Assembly (NCBI GenBank): GCA_021768245.1
Contig: JAETNO010000025.1
Span: 1-37,730 of the forward strand
Direction of reading: 5' to 3'
Source of the DNA: Bacteroidaceae bacterium
GTDB lineage: Bacteria > Bacteroidota > Bacteroidia > Bacteroidales > Muribaculaceae
DNA: 37,730 bases
The notes under the pieces are model-generated. The model was given only the letters and a program-made list of their open reading frames with translations. It did no database searches and was not told the DNA's origin. This document shows, piece by piece, positions 1 to 8,297 of this stretch. The position numbers were made by a program, and so were the translations under genes. How positions within the stretch are numbered: position 1 is the first letter of the stretch; the number at the start of each line of letters is the position of its first letter.

Positions 1-681
1 TCCGACTACGGGGTTCGTATCACGTATGCCGAGCAGCCGTCCCCGGACGGTCTTGCCCAGGCTTTCCTGATCGGCGCGGATTTCATCGGCAATGACTCCG
101 TGTGTCTGGTTCTGGGGGACAATATCTTCCACGGCTCGGGTTTCACGGGTCTTCTTCGCGAGGCCGTCCGCACGGCCGAGGAGGATGGCAAGGCCACGGT
201 CTTCGGCTACTGGGTCGACGATCCCCAGCGTTACGGCGTGGCGGAGTTCGATGCGGCAGGCAACTGCCTGTCGATCGAGGAGAAACCGGAACACCCGAAA
301 TCGAACTACGCGGTCGTGGGCCTGTACTTCTACCCGAACAAGGTCGTGGATGTGGCCAAGGGTATCCGGCCCTCGGCGCGCGGGGAGCTTGAGATCACGA
401 GCGTCAACCAGTCGTTCCTGCAAAGCGGCGAGCTGAAGGTGCAGACGCTTCAGCGCGGCTTCGCGTGGCTGGACACGGGCACGCACGACTCGCTGGCCGA
501 GGCCTCGATCTTCGTGGAGGTCATCGAGAAGCGTCAGGGCCTCAAGATCGCCTGCCTGGAGGGCATCGCCTACCATAACGGCTGGATCACGGCCGCTAAG
601 CTCCGTGAGCTTGCGCAGCCGATGCTCAGGAACCAGTACGGGCAGTACCTGTTGAAACTCCTCGACGAAAACCGACGCTAA
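1..681 (+). CDS. rfbA: glucose-1-phosphate thymidylyltransferase, C-terminal part (5' end outside window)
   Basis: RmlA/RfbA condenses glucose-1-phosphate with dTTP to dTDP-glucose, the first step of the dTDP-L-rhamnose pathway. The frame is open from base 1, so the start lies upstream of the window. About 227 of the usual ~290 residues are present. Family landmarks visible are SPDGLAQAF at the left edge, LGDNIFHG, the sugar-binding stretch around SIEEKPEHPKSNYAVVGLY, GELEITSVN, and WLDTGTHDSL. It ends 4 bp before rfbC and opens the rhamnose operon. GC-rich, like the other rfb genes here. Identity is clear; only the N-terminus with the nucleotide-binding loop is unseen. Confidence 0.95.
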   Translation, partial: SDYGVRITYAEQPSPDGLAQAFLIGADFIGNDSVCLVLGDNIFHGSGFTGLLREAVRTAEEDGKATVFGYWVDDPQRYGVAEFDAAGNCLSIEEKPEHPKSNYAVVGLYFYPNKVVDVAKGIRPSARGELEITSVNQSFLQSGELKVQTLQRGFAWLDTGTHDSLAEASIFVEVIEKRQGLKIACLEGIAYHNGWITAAKLRELAQPMLRNQYGQYLLKLLDENRR

Positions 682-685
682 AGCC

Positions 686-1258
686 ATGAAAGTCATCCCT
701 ACCGAAATAGAAGGAGTCGTCCTCCTCGAACCCGAGGTGTTCGGGGACGCTCGGGGCTATTTCTTCGAGAGCTATTCTGAGCAGTCCTTCGACAGGCTGG
801 TACGTCCCGTGCGGTTCGTGCAGGACAACGAGTCGATGTCGAAGTACGGCGTTCTTCGCGGGCTTCACTTCCAGCGGGGGTCGCATGCGCAGTCGAAACT
901 GGTGCGCGTTGTCCGGGGCCGCGTGCTGGACGTCGCTGTGGACATCCGCCGCGGGTCGCCCACGTTCGGGCGGCACGTCTCTGTGGAGCTCTCGGGGGAC
1001 AACAAACGGCAGTTCTTCGTACCGCGGGGCTTTGCGCACGGCTTCTCGGTGCTGAGCGACGAGGCTGTATTCCAATACAAGTGCGACAACCTCTATGCCC
1101 CCGAATCGGAGGGCGCCATCGCGTGGGACGACCCCGCGCTGGGCATCGACTGGCACCTGGCACCGGGGGATGTCGTCCTCTCGCCCAAGGACAGCGGCCA
1201 CCCGCGGCTGGAGGAGGCCGCGGAACTGTTCGACTACAATACGGACTACTATGCTTAA
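686..1258 (+). CDS. rfbC: dTDP-4-dehydrorhamnose 3,5-epimerase
   Basis: RmlC epimerises dTDP-4-keto-6-deoxyglucose at C3 and C5, the third step of dTDP-L-rhamnose synthesis. The 190-aa cupin has the family hallmarks LRGLHFQRG (residues ~54-62, with the catalytic His), VRVVRGRVLDVAVDIR and the FVPRGFAHGFSVLSD segment. The length is normal. The ATG lies 4 bp after the rfbA stop. The 3' end overlaps the rfbD start by 8 bp, indicating translational coupling. Confidence 0.96.
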   Translation: MKVIPTEIEGVVLLEPEVFGDARGYFFESYSEQSFDRLVRPVRFVQDNESMSKYGVLRGLHFQRGSHAQSKLVRVVRGRVLDVAVDIRRGSPTFGRHVSVELSGDNKRQFFVPRGFAHGFSVLSDEAVFQYKCDNLYAPESEGAIAWDDPALGIDWHLAPGDVVLSPKDSGHPRLEEAAELFDYNTDYYA

Positions 1259-2117
1259 TATCCTGATTACGGGCGCCCGGGGGCAGCTGGGGAGCTCCCT
1301 GCGGCAGCTTGGGAGCGTATCGCCCAACAACTACCTGGCCACCGACGTCGCGGAGCTGGACATCACCGACGCCGGGGCGGTGCTTCAAACGGTCAAGGAA
1401 CAGCGTATCGACGTGATCGTCAACTGCGCGGCCTACACGAACGTGGAGCGTGCCGAGGAGGACGAGGCAAGGGCCGACCTGCTCAACCACAAGGCCGCGG
1501 CATACCTCGCAGCTGCGGCCCAAGAAACGGGTGCGACGCTGATCCACGTCTCGACGGACTACGTCTTCGACGGCACGGGGCACAGGCCCTACACGGAGGC
1601 TATGGCGACCTCGCCGCTGGGGGCCTACGGTCGTACGAAGCTGGCGGGCGAAGAGGCCGTGAAGGCCTCGGGGTGCCGCTACCTGATCCTGCGCACGGCG
1701 TGGCTCTATTCGGAGTACGGGAACAACTTTCTGAAGACGATGCTGCGGCTGACCTCGGAGCGTGAGACGCTGCGCGTGGTCTTCGACCAGGTGGGCACTC
1801 CGACCTACGCCGGAGACCTGGCGCTTGCGATCTTCTCCCTGATCGAGGCGGGGCGCTACACGGGCAACGAGGGGGTGTACCACTTCACCGACGAGGGCGT
1901 GTGCTCGTGGTACGACTTCGCGGTGGAAATCGCCGCGGCCGCGGGCCATGACACGTGCCGTATCATCCCCTGCCACACGTCGAAATACCCCACGAAGGCC
2001 ACCCGCCCGGCCTACTCGGTGCTGGACAAGACCCGCTTCAAGGAGACCTTCCAAATGGATATCCCGCACTGGAGGGAGGCCTTGATCTACTGCATGAAAC
2101 GACTTCAACGACAATAG
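1251..2117 (+). CDS. rfbD: dTDP-4-dehydrorhamnose reductase
   Basis: RmlD reduces dTDP-4-keto-L-rhamnose to dTDP-L-rhamnose. The 288-aa protein opens with the Rossmann motif GARGQLG. It has VDVI-type strands leading to VNCAAYTNVERAE, the STDYVFDG segment, and the catalytic Tyr/Lys in YGRTKLAGE. The start at 1251 is chosen because it begins directly with the nucleotide-binding strand MLNILITG and overlaps the rfbC stop; the upstream open frame is out-of-register rfbC sequence. The end is 2 bp before the next gene. Confidence 0.96.
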   Translation: MLNILITGARGQLGSSLRQLGSVSPNNYLATDVAELDITDAGAVLQTVKEQRIDVIVNCAAYTNVERAEEDEARADLLNHKAAAYLAAAAQETGATLIHVSTDYVFDGTGHRPYTEAMATSPLGAYGRTKLAGEEAVKASGCRYLILRTAWLYSEYGNNFLKTMLRLTSERETLRVVFDQVGTPTYAGDLALAIFSLIEAGRYTGNEGVYHFTDEGVCSWYDFAVEIAAAAGHDTCRIIPCHTSKYPTKATRPAYSVLDKTRFKETFQMDIPHWREALIYCMKRLQRQ

Positions 2118-2119
2118 AT

Positions 2120-3283
2120 ATGGCGAAAATAACTTTTGGCTATGTCAGTAAGGCAAACCCCTTCATCGACCGGAAGGCATGGAGCGGCACAATTTTCAAG
2201 ATCCGGGAGTCGATCGAACAGGCCGGATATACGGTGCGATGGATCCCCTATACCACCCCGTTTTTTTCCAAGTTTATCCTGGGACTGTACCATTTGTATG
2301 CAAAACTTACGGGAAAGAATATCGTCTACTCCCACATCCCGCTGATTGCCCGGATGGAAGCGCACAGCATCGATAAAAAACTGATTGCAGGATGCGACAT
2401 GCTGTTTTTCAGCGGAGGCTCCCAGGTGCTGTCCCGGATCGAAACGGATAAACCGGTATTCTACCTCAGCGATGCCACCTTTGAACTGATGGTCGACTAT
2501 TATTGGCCGAACCTCGCCGCATGCAGCGTCAGATATGGAAACTCCATCGAACAGCGGGCTTTGGATAAGGCTTCGGTAATTATTCATTCTTCTGAATGGG
2601 CGAGTAACTCGGCCCGGGATTATTACCACATTCCGGCGTCTAAACTGAATGTGATAGAGTTTGGTGCCAATATCGATGAAAATAAGATACAAACTCCTGT
2701 TAAACAGGAGTTTGCAGGGGGGGGGTATTTGCTCCGCATACTGTTTTCCGGGGTCGACTGGGAGCGGAAAGGCGGCGAGATTGCTGTAGATACGGTCATG
2801 CAGCTTAATGCCGCCGGTATCCGTGCGACGCTGTATGTCGCAGGTATTAAAGACCTGCCTCAAAAACACCGGGATAATCCGCATGTTAAAAACATCGGCT
2901 TTTTGAATAAGAATATTCCCGAACAATATCACCAGTATGTGCAACTTTGGCAGCAAGCCGATATTCTGTTGTTGCCGACACGCGCGGAATGCTCTGCCAT
3001 CGTGTATTGCGAGGCTGCGGCTTACGGAATCCCCGTTTTCACGACCGATACCGGCGGAATAGCTAATTATGTCGTGAACGGCGTGAACGGATACAGGCTT
3101 CCCCTGACAGGTACGGGAGCCGATTTTGCCAACAAGATAAAGGAGTGCATATGCAAGCAGGAATTTTCCGGATTGTCTGAAAATGCAAGGAGATTATATA
3201 AAGAAAAATTGAGCTGGCCGGCCTGGTCTTCCCGGTTTGCTGAAATGGTGGAAACTTATTCCGAACGAGAAAATCAAATATAA
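2120..3283 (+). CDS. GT4-family glycosyltransferase lodged between rfbD and rfbB
   Basis: Probable retaining glycosyltransferase (GT-B fold, GT4-like) of 387 aa that adds a sugar during repeat-unit assembly at the cytoplasmic membrane. The C-terminal donor-binding region shows the EX7E motif in PTRAECSAIVYCEAAAYGIP (residues ~288-305), followed by TDTGGIANYVVNGVNGYRLP. The N-terminal half is divergent, so donor and acceptor cannot be named. ATG 2120 follows the rfbD stop by 2 bp. The gene is clearly more AT-rich than rfbD and rfbB on either side and splits the rhamnose genes, suggesting later acquisition. It contains a perfect hairpin (2691-2713) and a G9 tract (2717-2725) that are separately listed; a slip there would truncate the catalytic half. 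Confidence 0.85.
   Translation: MAKITFGYVSKANPFIDRKAWSGTIFKIRESIEQAGYTVRWIPYTTPFFSKFILGLYHLYAKLTGKNIVYSHIPLIARMEAHSIDKKLIAGCDMLFFSGGSQVLSRIETDKPVFYLSDATFELMVDYYWPNLAACSVRYGNSIEQRALDKASVIIHSSEWASNSARDYYHIPASKLNVIEFGANIDENKIQTPVKQEFAGGGYLLRILFSGVDWERKGGEIAVDTVMQLNAAGIRATLYVAGIKDLPQKHRDNPHVKNIGFLNKNIPEQYHQYVQLWQQADILLLPTRAECSAIVYCEAAAYGIPVFTTDTGGIANYVVNGVNGYRLPLTGTGADFANKIKECICKQEFSGLSENARRLYKEKLSWPAWSSRFAEMVETYSERENQI
2691..2713. repeat. perfect 10-bp inverted repeat next to a G9 tract
   Basis: AAACTCCTGT (2691-2700) and ACAGGAGTTT (2704-2713) are perfect reverse complements separated by 3 bases. The repeat lies inside the glycosyltransferase coding frame and ends 3 bases before a run of nine G. 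It could form a hairpin in DNA or mRNA. It is too far inside the gene to be a normal terminator and has no T-run. Confidence 0.8.
2717..2725 (+). repeat. G9 homopolymer inside a glycosyltransferase gene
   Basis: Nine consecutive G encode Gly-Gly-Gly at about residues 200-202 of the GT4 enzyme. Poly-G tracts of this length are classical sites of slipped-strand mispairing in other bacteria. Gain or loss of one G would shift the frame before the catalytic EX7E region. Here the gene is ON. Confidence 0.7.
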
Positions 3284-3294
3284 GATACGAGATA

Positions 3295-4410
3295 ATGGCA
3301 CCAAAACGCACCATCCTGATTACGGGCGGCGCGGGCTTTATCGGCTCGCACGTAGTACGCCTGTTCGTGACGAAATACCCGGATTACCGGATCGTGAACC
3401 TGGACAAACTGACCTATGCGGGGAACCTTGCCAACCTGCGGGACATCGAGGATTCCCCGAACTACGTGTTCGAGAAGGGTGACATCTGCGACCTGGATAT
3501 GCTGCGGGCGCTGTTCGGGCAGTATGACATCGACGGGGTCATCCACCTTGCGGCCGAAAGCCATGTCGACCGCTCGATCAGGGATCCGTTCACCTTCGCG
3601 CGTACGAACGTCATGGGTACGCTCTCGCTGCTCGAGGCGGCACGGGAATACTGGGACGGAGAGTGGGAGGGCAAATTGTTCTACCACATCTCCACCGACG
3701 AGGTGTACGGGGCGCTGGAGCTGACACGTCCCGAGGGAGATGCTGCGGGCGGGGAGAGCGGCGGCGGGCCCTTCGGCGAGGAGTTCTTCACCGAAGAGAC
3801 GAAGTACGCGCCGCACAGCCCCTACTCGGCCTCGAAAGCCTCGTCCGACCACTTCGTGCGAGCCTACCACGACACGTACGGGATGCCGACGCTGGTGACC
3901 AACTGCTCGAACAACTACGGGCCCTACCAGTTTCCGGAGAAGCTCATTCCGCTGTTCATCAACAACATCCGCCACCGAAAGCCGCTGCCCGTGTACGGCC
4001 GTGGCGAGAACGTGCGCGACTGGCTGTATGTCGAAGACCATGCGCGGGCCATCGACGTGATCTTCCACAGGGGTAAGGTCGCCGATACGTATAACATCGG
4101 GGGCTTCAACGAATGGAAGAACATCGACCTGATACGGGTGATCGTCAGGACGGTGGACAGGCTGCTGGGGAATCCCGAGGGGACATCCGAAAAACTGATT
4201 ACCCATGTCACCGACCGTGCCGGACACGATATGAGGTACGCCATCGACTCGCGCAAGCTCAAGCGCGAACTGGGCTGGGAGCCCAGCCTGCAGTTCGAAC
4301 AGGGAATCGAAAAAACTGTCCAATGGTACCTCCAAAACCAAAAATGGATGGACGACATAACTTCTGGCGAATACCAAGAGTACTATCAGAGCATGTATAA
4401 GGACAGGTAA
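3295..4410 (+). CDS. rfbB: dTDP-glucose 4,6-dehydratase
   Basis: RmlB converts dTDP-glucose to dTDP-4-keto-6-deoxyglucose, the second step of the rhamnose pathway. The 371-aa extended SDR has GGAGFIGSH near the N-terminus, HLAAESHVDRSI, HISTDEVYG with the catalytic Thr-Asp-Glu, and YSASKASSDHFVRAY with the Tyr/Lys pair. NNYGPYQFPEKLIPL and DWLYVEDHARAI are also typical. A Gly-rich insert after STDEVYG (around GESGGGPFGEE) is seen in Bacteroidetes homologues. It is GC-rich like rfbC and rfbD, but separated from them by the AT-richer glycosyltransferase. Confidence 0.96.
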   Translation: MAPKRTILITGGAGFIGSHVVRLFVTKYPDYRIVNLDKLTYAGNLANLRDIEDSPNYVFEKGDICDLDMLRALFGQYDIDGVIHLAAESHVDRSIRDPFTFARTNVMGTLSLLEAAREYWDGEWEGKLFYHISTDEVYGALELTRPEGDAAGGESGGGPFGEEFFTEETKYAPHSPYSASKASSDHFVRAYHDTYGMPTLVTNCSNNYGPYQFPEKLIPLFINNIRHRKPLPVYGRGENVRDWLYVEDHARAIDVIFHRGKVADTYNIGGFNEWKNIDLIRVIVRTVDRLLGNPEGTSEKLITHVTDRAGHDMRYAIDSRKLKRELGWEPSLQFEQGIEKTVQWYLQNQKWMDDITSGEYQEYYQSMYKDR

Positions 4411-4450
4411 GCCTACCAAACAAAAAATCCGGCAAACAAAGGTAAACAGA

Positions 4451-5995
4451 ATGACAGTCCAGACATCATCGGGAAATAACAAACGAATAGCGAAAAATAC
4501 TCTTCTGCTCTATTTTCGGATGATATTCATGATGGCTGTAAGTCTTTACACAAGCCGAGTCGTCCTGAATACGCTGGGAGTTGAAGATTTCGGTATATAT
4601 AATGTCATCGGCGGAGTCGTCGCCATGTTCTCCGTCATTTCCGGCGGATTATCCGCAGCGATAAGCAGGTACATAACATTCGAGCTGGGACAGGGCAATA
4701 CCGCAAAATTAAAATCCGTATTTTCATCGTCGGTAACAATCCAGATCGGGCTGGCGCTCCTGATCTTCGTATTGGCCGAAATAGGGGGCGTATGGTTCCT
4801 GAATGAAAAAATGAACCTGCCGGAGAGTCGTATCGGCGCTGCCAACTGGGTGCTTCAGTGTTCCATACTGACGTTCATGGTGAACCTGATCAGCGTTCCG
4901 TACAATGCGGCGATCATCGCACACGAACGAATGCAGGCTTTTGCGTATATCAGCATTATCGAAGTAGTACTCAAGCTGTTGATCGTCTACATACTCGTCA
5001 TTTTTTCATTCGACAAGTTAAAATTGTACGGTATATTACTACTGGCCGTCGCCTGTGTCATCCGGATTGCTTACGGCATCTACTGCAAGCGAAATTTCAA
5101 AGAGTGCACATATCATTTTACATTCAACAAAGCCCTTCTGAAAGAAATGATGGGATTTGCCGGCTGGAATTTCATCGGGGCTTTTGCGGGGGTTTTGCGG
5201 GATCAGGGGGTCAATATCGTCATAAATCTGTTTTGCGGCCCGGTCATCAACGCAGCGCGCGCTATCGCATTCCAGGTGAACGTCGCCGTCAACGGATTTG
5301 CAACTAATTTTATGACTGCAATCAATCCGCAAATCACGAAAAGCTACGCATCGGGCGACTACCTGTATATGCTTACATTGGTACAAAGCGGCGCCCGTTT
5401 TTCATTCTACCTGCTGTTGCTGCTATCGCTCCCGATCATCATCGAAACGAATACGATCCTGACGCTATGGTTGAAAAACGTCCCGGAATACACCGTAATC
5501 TTCGTCCGGCTGGTTCTGGTATTCGCCATGTGCGAAGTTTTGTCCGGCACGCAAATAACGGCCCTGCAGGCAACCGGCAATATACGGAACTACCAGATCG
5601 TCGTCGGAAGCCTTCAATTGCTCAATTTTCCGATCTCCTACCTATTGCTGGGCAAAGGTTATGCACCAGAGACGACCATGTACGTAGCCATTTGCCTCTC
5701 TTTGGGATGCCTCTTCGCCCGCCTCTGGTTTCTTCACCGGCAGGTGGAAATATCCATAAAGTCCTACTTTACCCAAGTGCTGTTGAATGTCTGCGTAGTG
5801 GCTGTTCTGGCAGCAATCTGCCCTATAATAGTCTCTCACCTGATGAATGCCGGCATTTTACGGTTATTCGTAGTTTCCGGCGTATGTGCCATCGCAACTT
5901 TGATCGTCATTTACTATGTCGGACTGTCGGTGCAGGAGCGGATTTTCGTGCAGAAAAAAATAGTAGCCAGAATCAAACAGAAATGTTCTGCATAA
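4451..5995 (+). CDS. Wzx-type polysaccharide flippase
   Basis: A 514-aa polytopic inner-membrane protein of the MATE/MVF-like oligosaccharide exporter family. It presumably flips the undecaprenyl-linked repeat unit to the periplasm. Around a dozen hydrophobic segments are visible. The N-terminal part has YTSRVVLNTLGVEDFGIYNVIGGVV, a pattern typical of Bacteroidetes Wzx proteins. It sits between rfbB (40-bp gap) and the Fe-S protein (4-bp gap). With a Wzy-type gene downstream (11172-12494) it points to a Wzx/Wzy-dependent pathway. No Wzz or initiating transferase is in the window. Confidence 0.9.
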   Translation: MTVQTSSGNNKRIAKNTLLLYFRMIFMMAVSLYTSRVVLNTLGVEDFGIYNVIGGVVAMFSVISGGLSAAISRYITFELGQGNTAKLKSVFSSSVTIQIGLALLIFVLAEIGGVWFLNEKMNLPESRIGAANWVLQCSILTFMVNLISVPYNAAIIAHERMQAFAYISIIEVVLKLLIVYILVIFSFDKLKLYGILLLAVACVIRIAYGIYCKRNFKECTYHFTFNKALLKEMMGFAGWNFIGAFAGVLRDQGVNIVINLFCGPVINAARAIAFQVNVAVNGFATNFMTAINPQITKSYASGDYLYMLTLVQSGARFSFYLLLLLSLPIIIETNTILTLWLKNVPEYTVIFVRLVLVFAMCEVLSGTQITALQATGNIRNYQIVVGSLQLLNFPISYLLLGKGYAPETTMYVAICLSLGCLFARLWFLHRQVEISIKSYFTQVLLNVCVVAVLAAICPIIVSHLMNAGILRLFVVSGVCAIATLIVIYYVGLSVQERIFVQKKIVARIKQKCSA

Positions 5996-5999
5996 AAGT

Positions 6000-7169
6000 A
6001 TGATCAATATTGCAGATATACACGATTGTTTCGGATGCGGGGTTTGCGCCAAGGCTTGTCCCAAACAAATCATCGCATTGAAGTTAAATAAAAACGGCTT
6101 TTACGAACCCCGCATCGAATCGGCGGATCAGTGTATAAAATGCTCGATCTGCGTAGAGGTTTGCGCTTTTGCAGCAGACAGCCAGGTTATAGACCTTAAA
6201 CCGACAAGTTATGCGGCATGGAGCCTGAACGACGATATCCGCAAAAATTCATCCTCCGGGGGAATCGCTTTTGAAATCGGCCGGCAAATGCTGCAGCAAG
6301 GCTTCAAAATATGCGTCGTCCGTTATAATTATGCAAAACAGATTCCGGAACATTATATCGCACGAAACGAGGAAGAGCTGGCTGCATCTGCAGGAAGCAA
6401 ATATCTGCAGAGCGATACAACCGACGGATTTGCGGGAATAGATATCCATGACAAATACGTGGTGACGGGCACCCCTTGTCAAATCGCATCTTTCCGACGC
6501 TACATCCGGCGTTTCAGGGTTGAATCGAATTTCATCCTCGTGGATTTCTTTTGCCATGGAGTTCCGTCGATGCTGTTATGGCAAAAATACCTGCGCACGA
6601 TCGGCGAAAACGCAAAACTCACGGACATCAAATGGCGAAGCAAACGGCGGGGCTGGCACGACTCATGGGCCATGGACTACACATATTCGGCATCAGACGG
6701 AATAGCCAAAGGATTTTCAGCATTATCGGATGGAGATCTTTTTTATAAAATATTCCTAAAAGATATGTGTTTAGGTTCTGCCTGCTACAAACAGTGCAAA
6801 TATAAACTCGACAACTCAGCCGCGGATTTGCGGGTCGGCGACCTCTGGGGTTCCCGCTATCAGGATAACGAACAAGGTGTCAGCGCGCTGATCCCGTTCA
6901 CGGAGCGAGGCCAAAATATCGTCGAAATATTGCAAGGCTGCCATATATCGGAGATTTCATTCGAAACGGCAGCGGAGGGACAAATGCGGGAGAACGCCCG
7001 ACAACCCGGCAATTATGATCACATCATGTCGCTGCTGCGAAACCCGAAAATTTCGCTCAGACAAATAGAGCGCTACGTAACCCGTCGAGAACAATTAACG
7101 CGGATAGTAAATCACGCCCGTCATCCGACAGCGACAATGCGCAAACTCATAAAACGCATCGCAAAATGA
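6000..7169 (+). CDS. ferredoxin / coenzyme F420 hydrogenase beta-subunit-like protein
   Basis: 389 aa. Two 4Fe-4S motifs lie at the N-terminus: CFGCGVCAKACP (residues ~11-22) and CIKCSICVEVC (~46-56). They are followed by the F420 hydrogenase/dehydrogenase beta-subunit N- and C-terminal domains; visible stretches include SSSGGIAFEIGRQ, VVTGTPCQIASFRRY, VDFFCHGVPS and ADLRVGDLWGS. Proteins of this type are common in Bacteroidetes capsule loci next to pyruvyl transferases. Bacteroidetes are not known to make F420, so the real cofactor and reaction are unknown. The stop overlaps the next start (ATGA), so it is translationally coupled to the pyruvyl transferase. A redox role in sugar modification is inference. 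Confidence 0.88.
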   Translation: MINIADIHDCFGCGVCAKACPKQIIALKLNKNGFYEPRIESADQCIKCSICVEVCAFAADSQVIDLKPTSYAAWSLNDDIRKNSSSGGIAFEIGRQMLQQGFKICVVRYNYAKQIPEHYIARNEEELAASAGSKYLQSDTTDGFAGIDIHDKYVVTGTPCQIASFRRYIRRFRVESNFILVDFFCHGVPSMLLWQKYLRTIGENAKLTDIKWRSKRRGWHDSWAMDYTYSASDGIAKGFSALSDGDLFYKIFLKDMCLGSACYKQCKYKLDNSAADLRVGDLWGSRYQDNEQGVSALIPFTERGQNIVEILQGCHISEISFETAAEGQMRENARQPGNYDHIMSLLRNPKISLRQIERYVTRREQLTRIVNHARHPTATMRKLIKRIAK

Positions 7170-8296
7170 AAATAGCGACGATTACCTGTCATAACGTTTA
7201 TAATTACGGAGCCTCTTTGCAGGCGTACGCACTGCAACGGTATCTGTCGCAGGAGGGACACGATGTCGAGATCATCGATTACAAGCCCTATTATCTGAAC
7301 AGCAGATATAACTGGCGGCATATTCCCGCTGAATCAAGATTATATCCCTATAAAGATTACGTCGGGACACAATGTATCTATTTTCTGCTCAAAAACCGGA
7401 AAATATACAAAACGATCGGCCGGAAACGTAAATTCGACGATTTCAGGCAAAAATTCCTGACGCTTACCGACAATACCTATACTTCGGCCGAAGAGCTAAG
7501 GGCCACTCCACCGCAGGCAGATTTATATATTGCCGGAAGCGACCAGATTTGGAACACGGCGTGTGAAAACGGAAAGGATGCAGCGTTCTATCTCGATTTC
7601 GGATCCGACGATACGCGGCGTATCTCCTATGCAGCCAGTTTTGCAGTATCGGAGATCGCTCCCGCATACAGGGCTTTCGTCACGAAAAAACTGCAGCGAT
7701 TCGATGCGATATCGGTGCGGGAGCAGACAGGGGTAAGAATAATCAGGGATCTTTCTGTCGGCAGAACGGCAGAACAGGTGGAAGATCCGGTTTTTCTGTT
7801 GAACAGACAAAGCTGGGAGGAAATTTCCGCGGACATAACACCCCAAGAAAGGTATGTTCTCGTATATGATTTCTCGAATGATCCCACTATTAGGGAACAT
7901 GCACGGCAAATAGCCCGGCAGCTCGGCGCCAGATTGTATTCCCTGAACGATTTCGCACCGCTTGCCTATGCGGAACGGAATATTTCGGACGCCGGGCCGC
8001 TGGAATTCCTCGCATGGATTAAAAATGCGGAATTCGTCATTTCGAATTCGTTTCATGCGACGGCATTCTCCGTCCTTTTCCATAAACCGTTCCTGACCTA
8101 TCCGCTCCGGGGCAGAACGAACCATTCGCGGATGCGGGATTTCCTGAACGGATTGGGAATGACCGACAGATTCGATCCTCAACAGATACAGGACACGACA
8201 CCCCTGTCAACTCCGGATTGGAAGCGCATAGACGATCTTCTGTCCGGGAAAATCGACACGAGTAAAAGCTTCCTGTCACATAATACCAATTCATAA
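7166..8296 (+). CDS. polysaccharide pyruvyl transferase family protein
   Basis: 376 aa, matching the CsaB-like pyruvyl transferase family that adds ketal-linked pyruvate from phosphoenolpyruvate to sugars. Landmarks are NVYNYGASLQAYALQRYL at the N-terminus, ADLYIAGSDQIWN (residues ~114-126) and the late FVISNSFHATAFSVLFHKPF with the family histidine. The start overlaps the Fe-S protein gene by 4 bp. The product would put a negative charge on the glycan. Acceptor sugar unknown. Confidence 0.9.
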   Translation: MKIATITCHNVYNYGASLQAYALQRYLSQEGHDVEIIDYKPYYLNSRYNWRHIPAESRLYPYKDYVGTQCIYFLLKNRKIYKTIGRKRKFDDFRQKFLTLTDNTYTSAEELRATPPQADLYIAGSDQIWNTACENGKDAAFYLDFGSDDTRRISYAASFAVSEIAPAYRAFVTKKLQRFDAISVREQTGVRIIRDLSVGRTAEQVEDPVFLLNRQSWEEISADITPQERYVLVYDFSNDPTIREHARQIARQLGARLYSLNDFAPLAYAERNISDAGPLEFLAWIKNAEFVISNSFHATAFSVLFHKPFLTYPLRGRTNHSRMRDFLNGLGMTDRFDPQQIQDTTPLSTPDWKRIDDLLSGKIDTSKSFLSHNTNS

Positions 8297-8297
8297 T

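Noticed and set aside
699..2114. Long minus-strand open frame antisense to rfbC/rfbD
   Set aside because: GC-rich codon bias of the + strand genes keeps the antisense frame open; no family features, and the + strand genes are certain.
3274..4482. Long minus-strand open frame antisense to rfbB
   Set aside because: Complete overlap with a clear dehydratase; Arg/Val/Asp-rich shadow composition.
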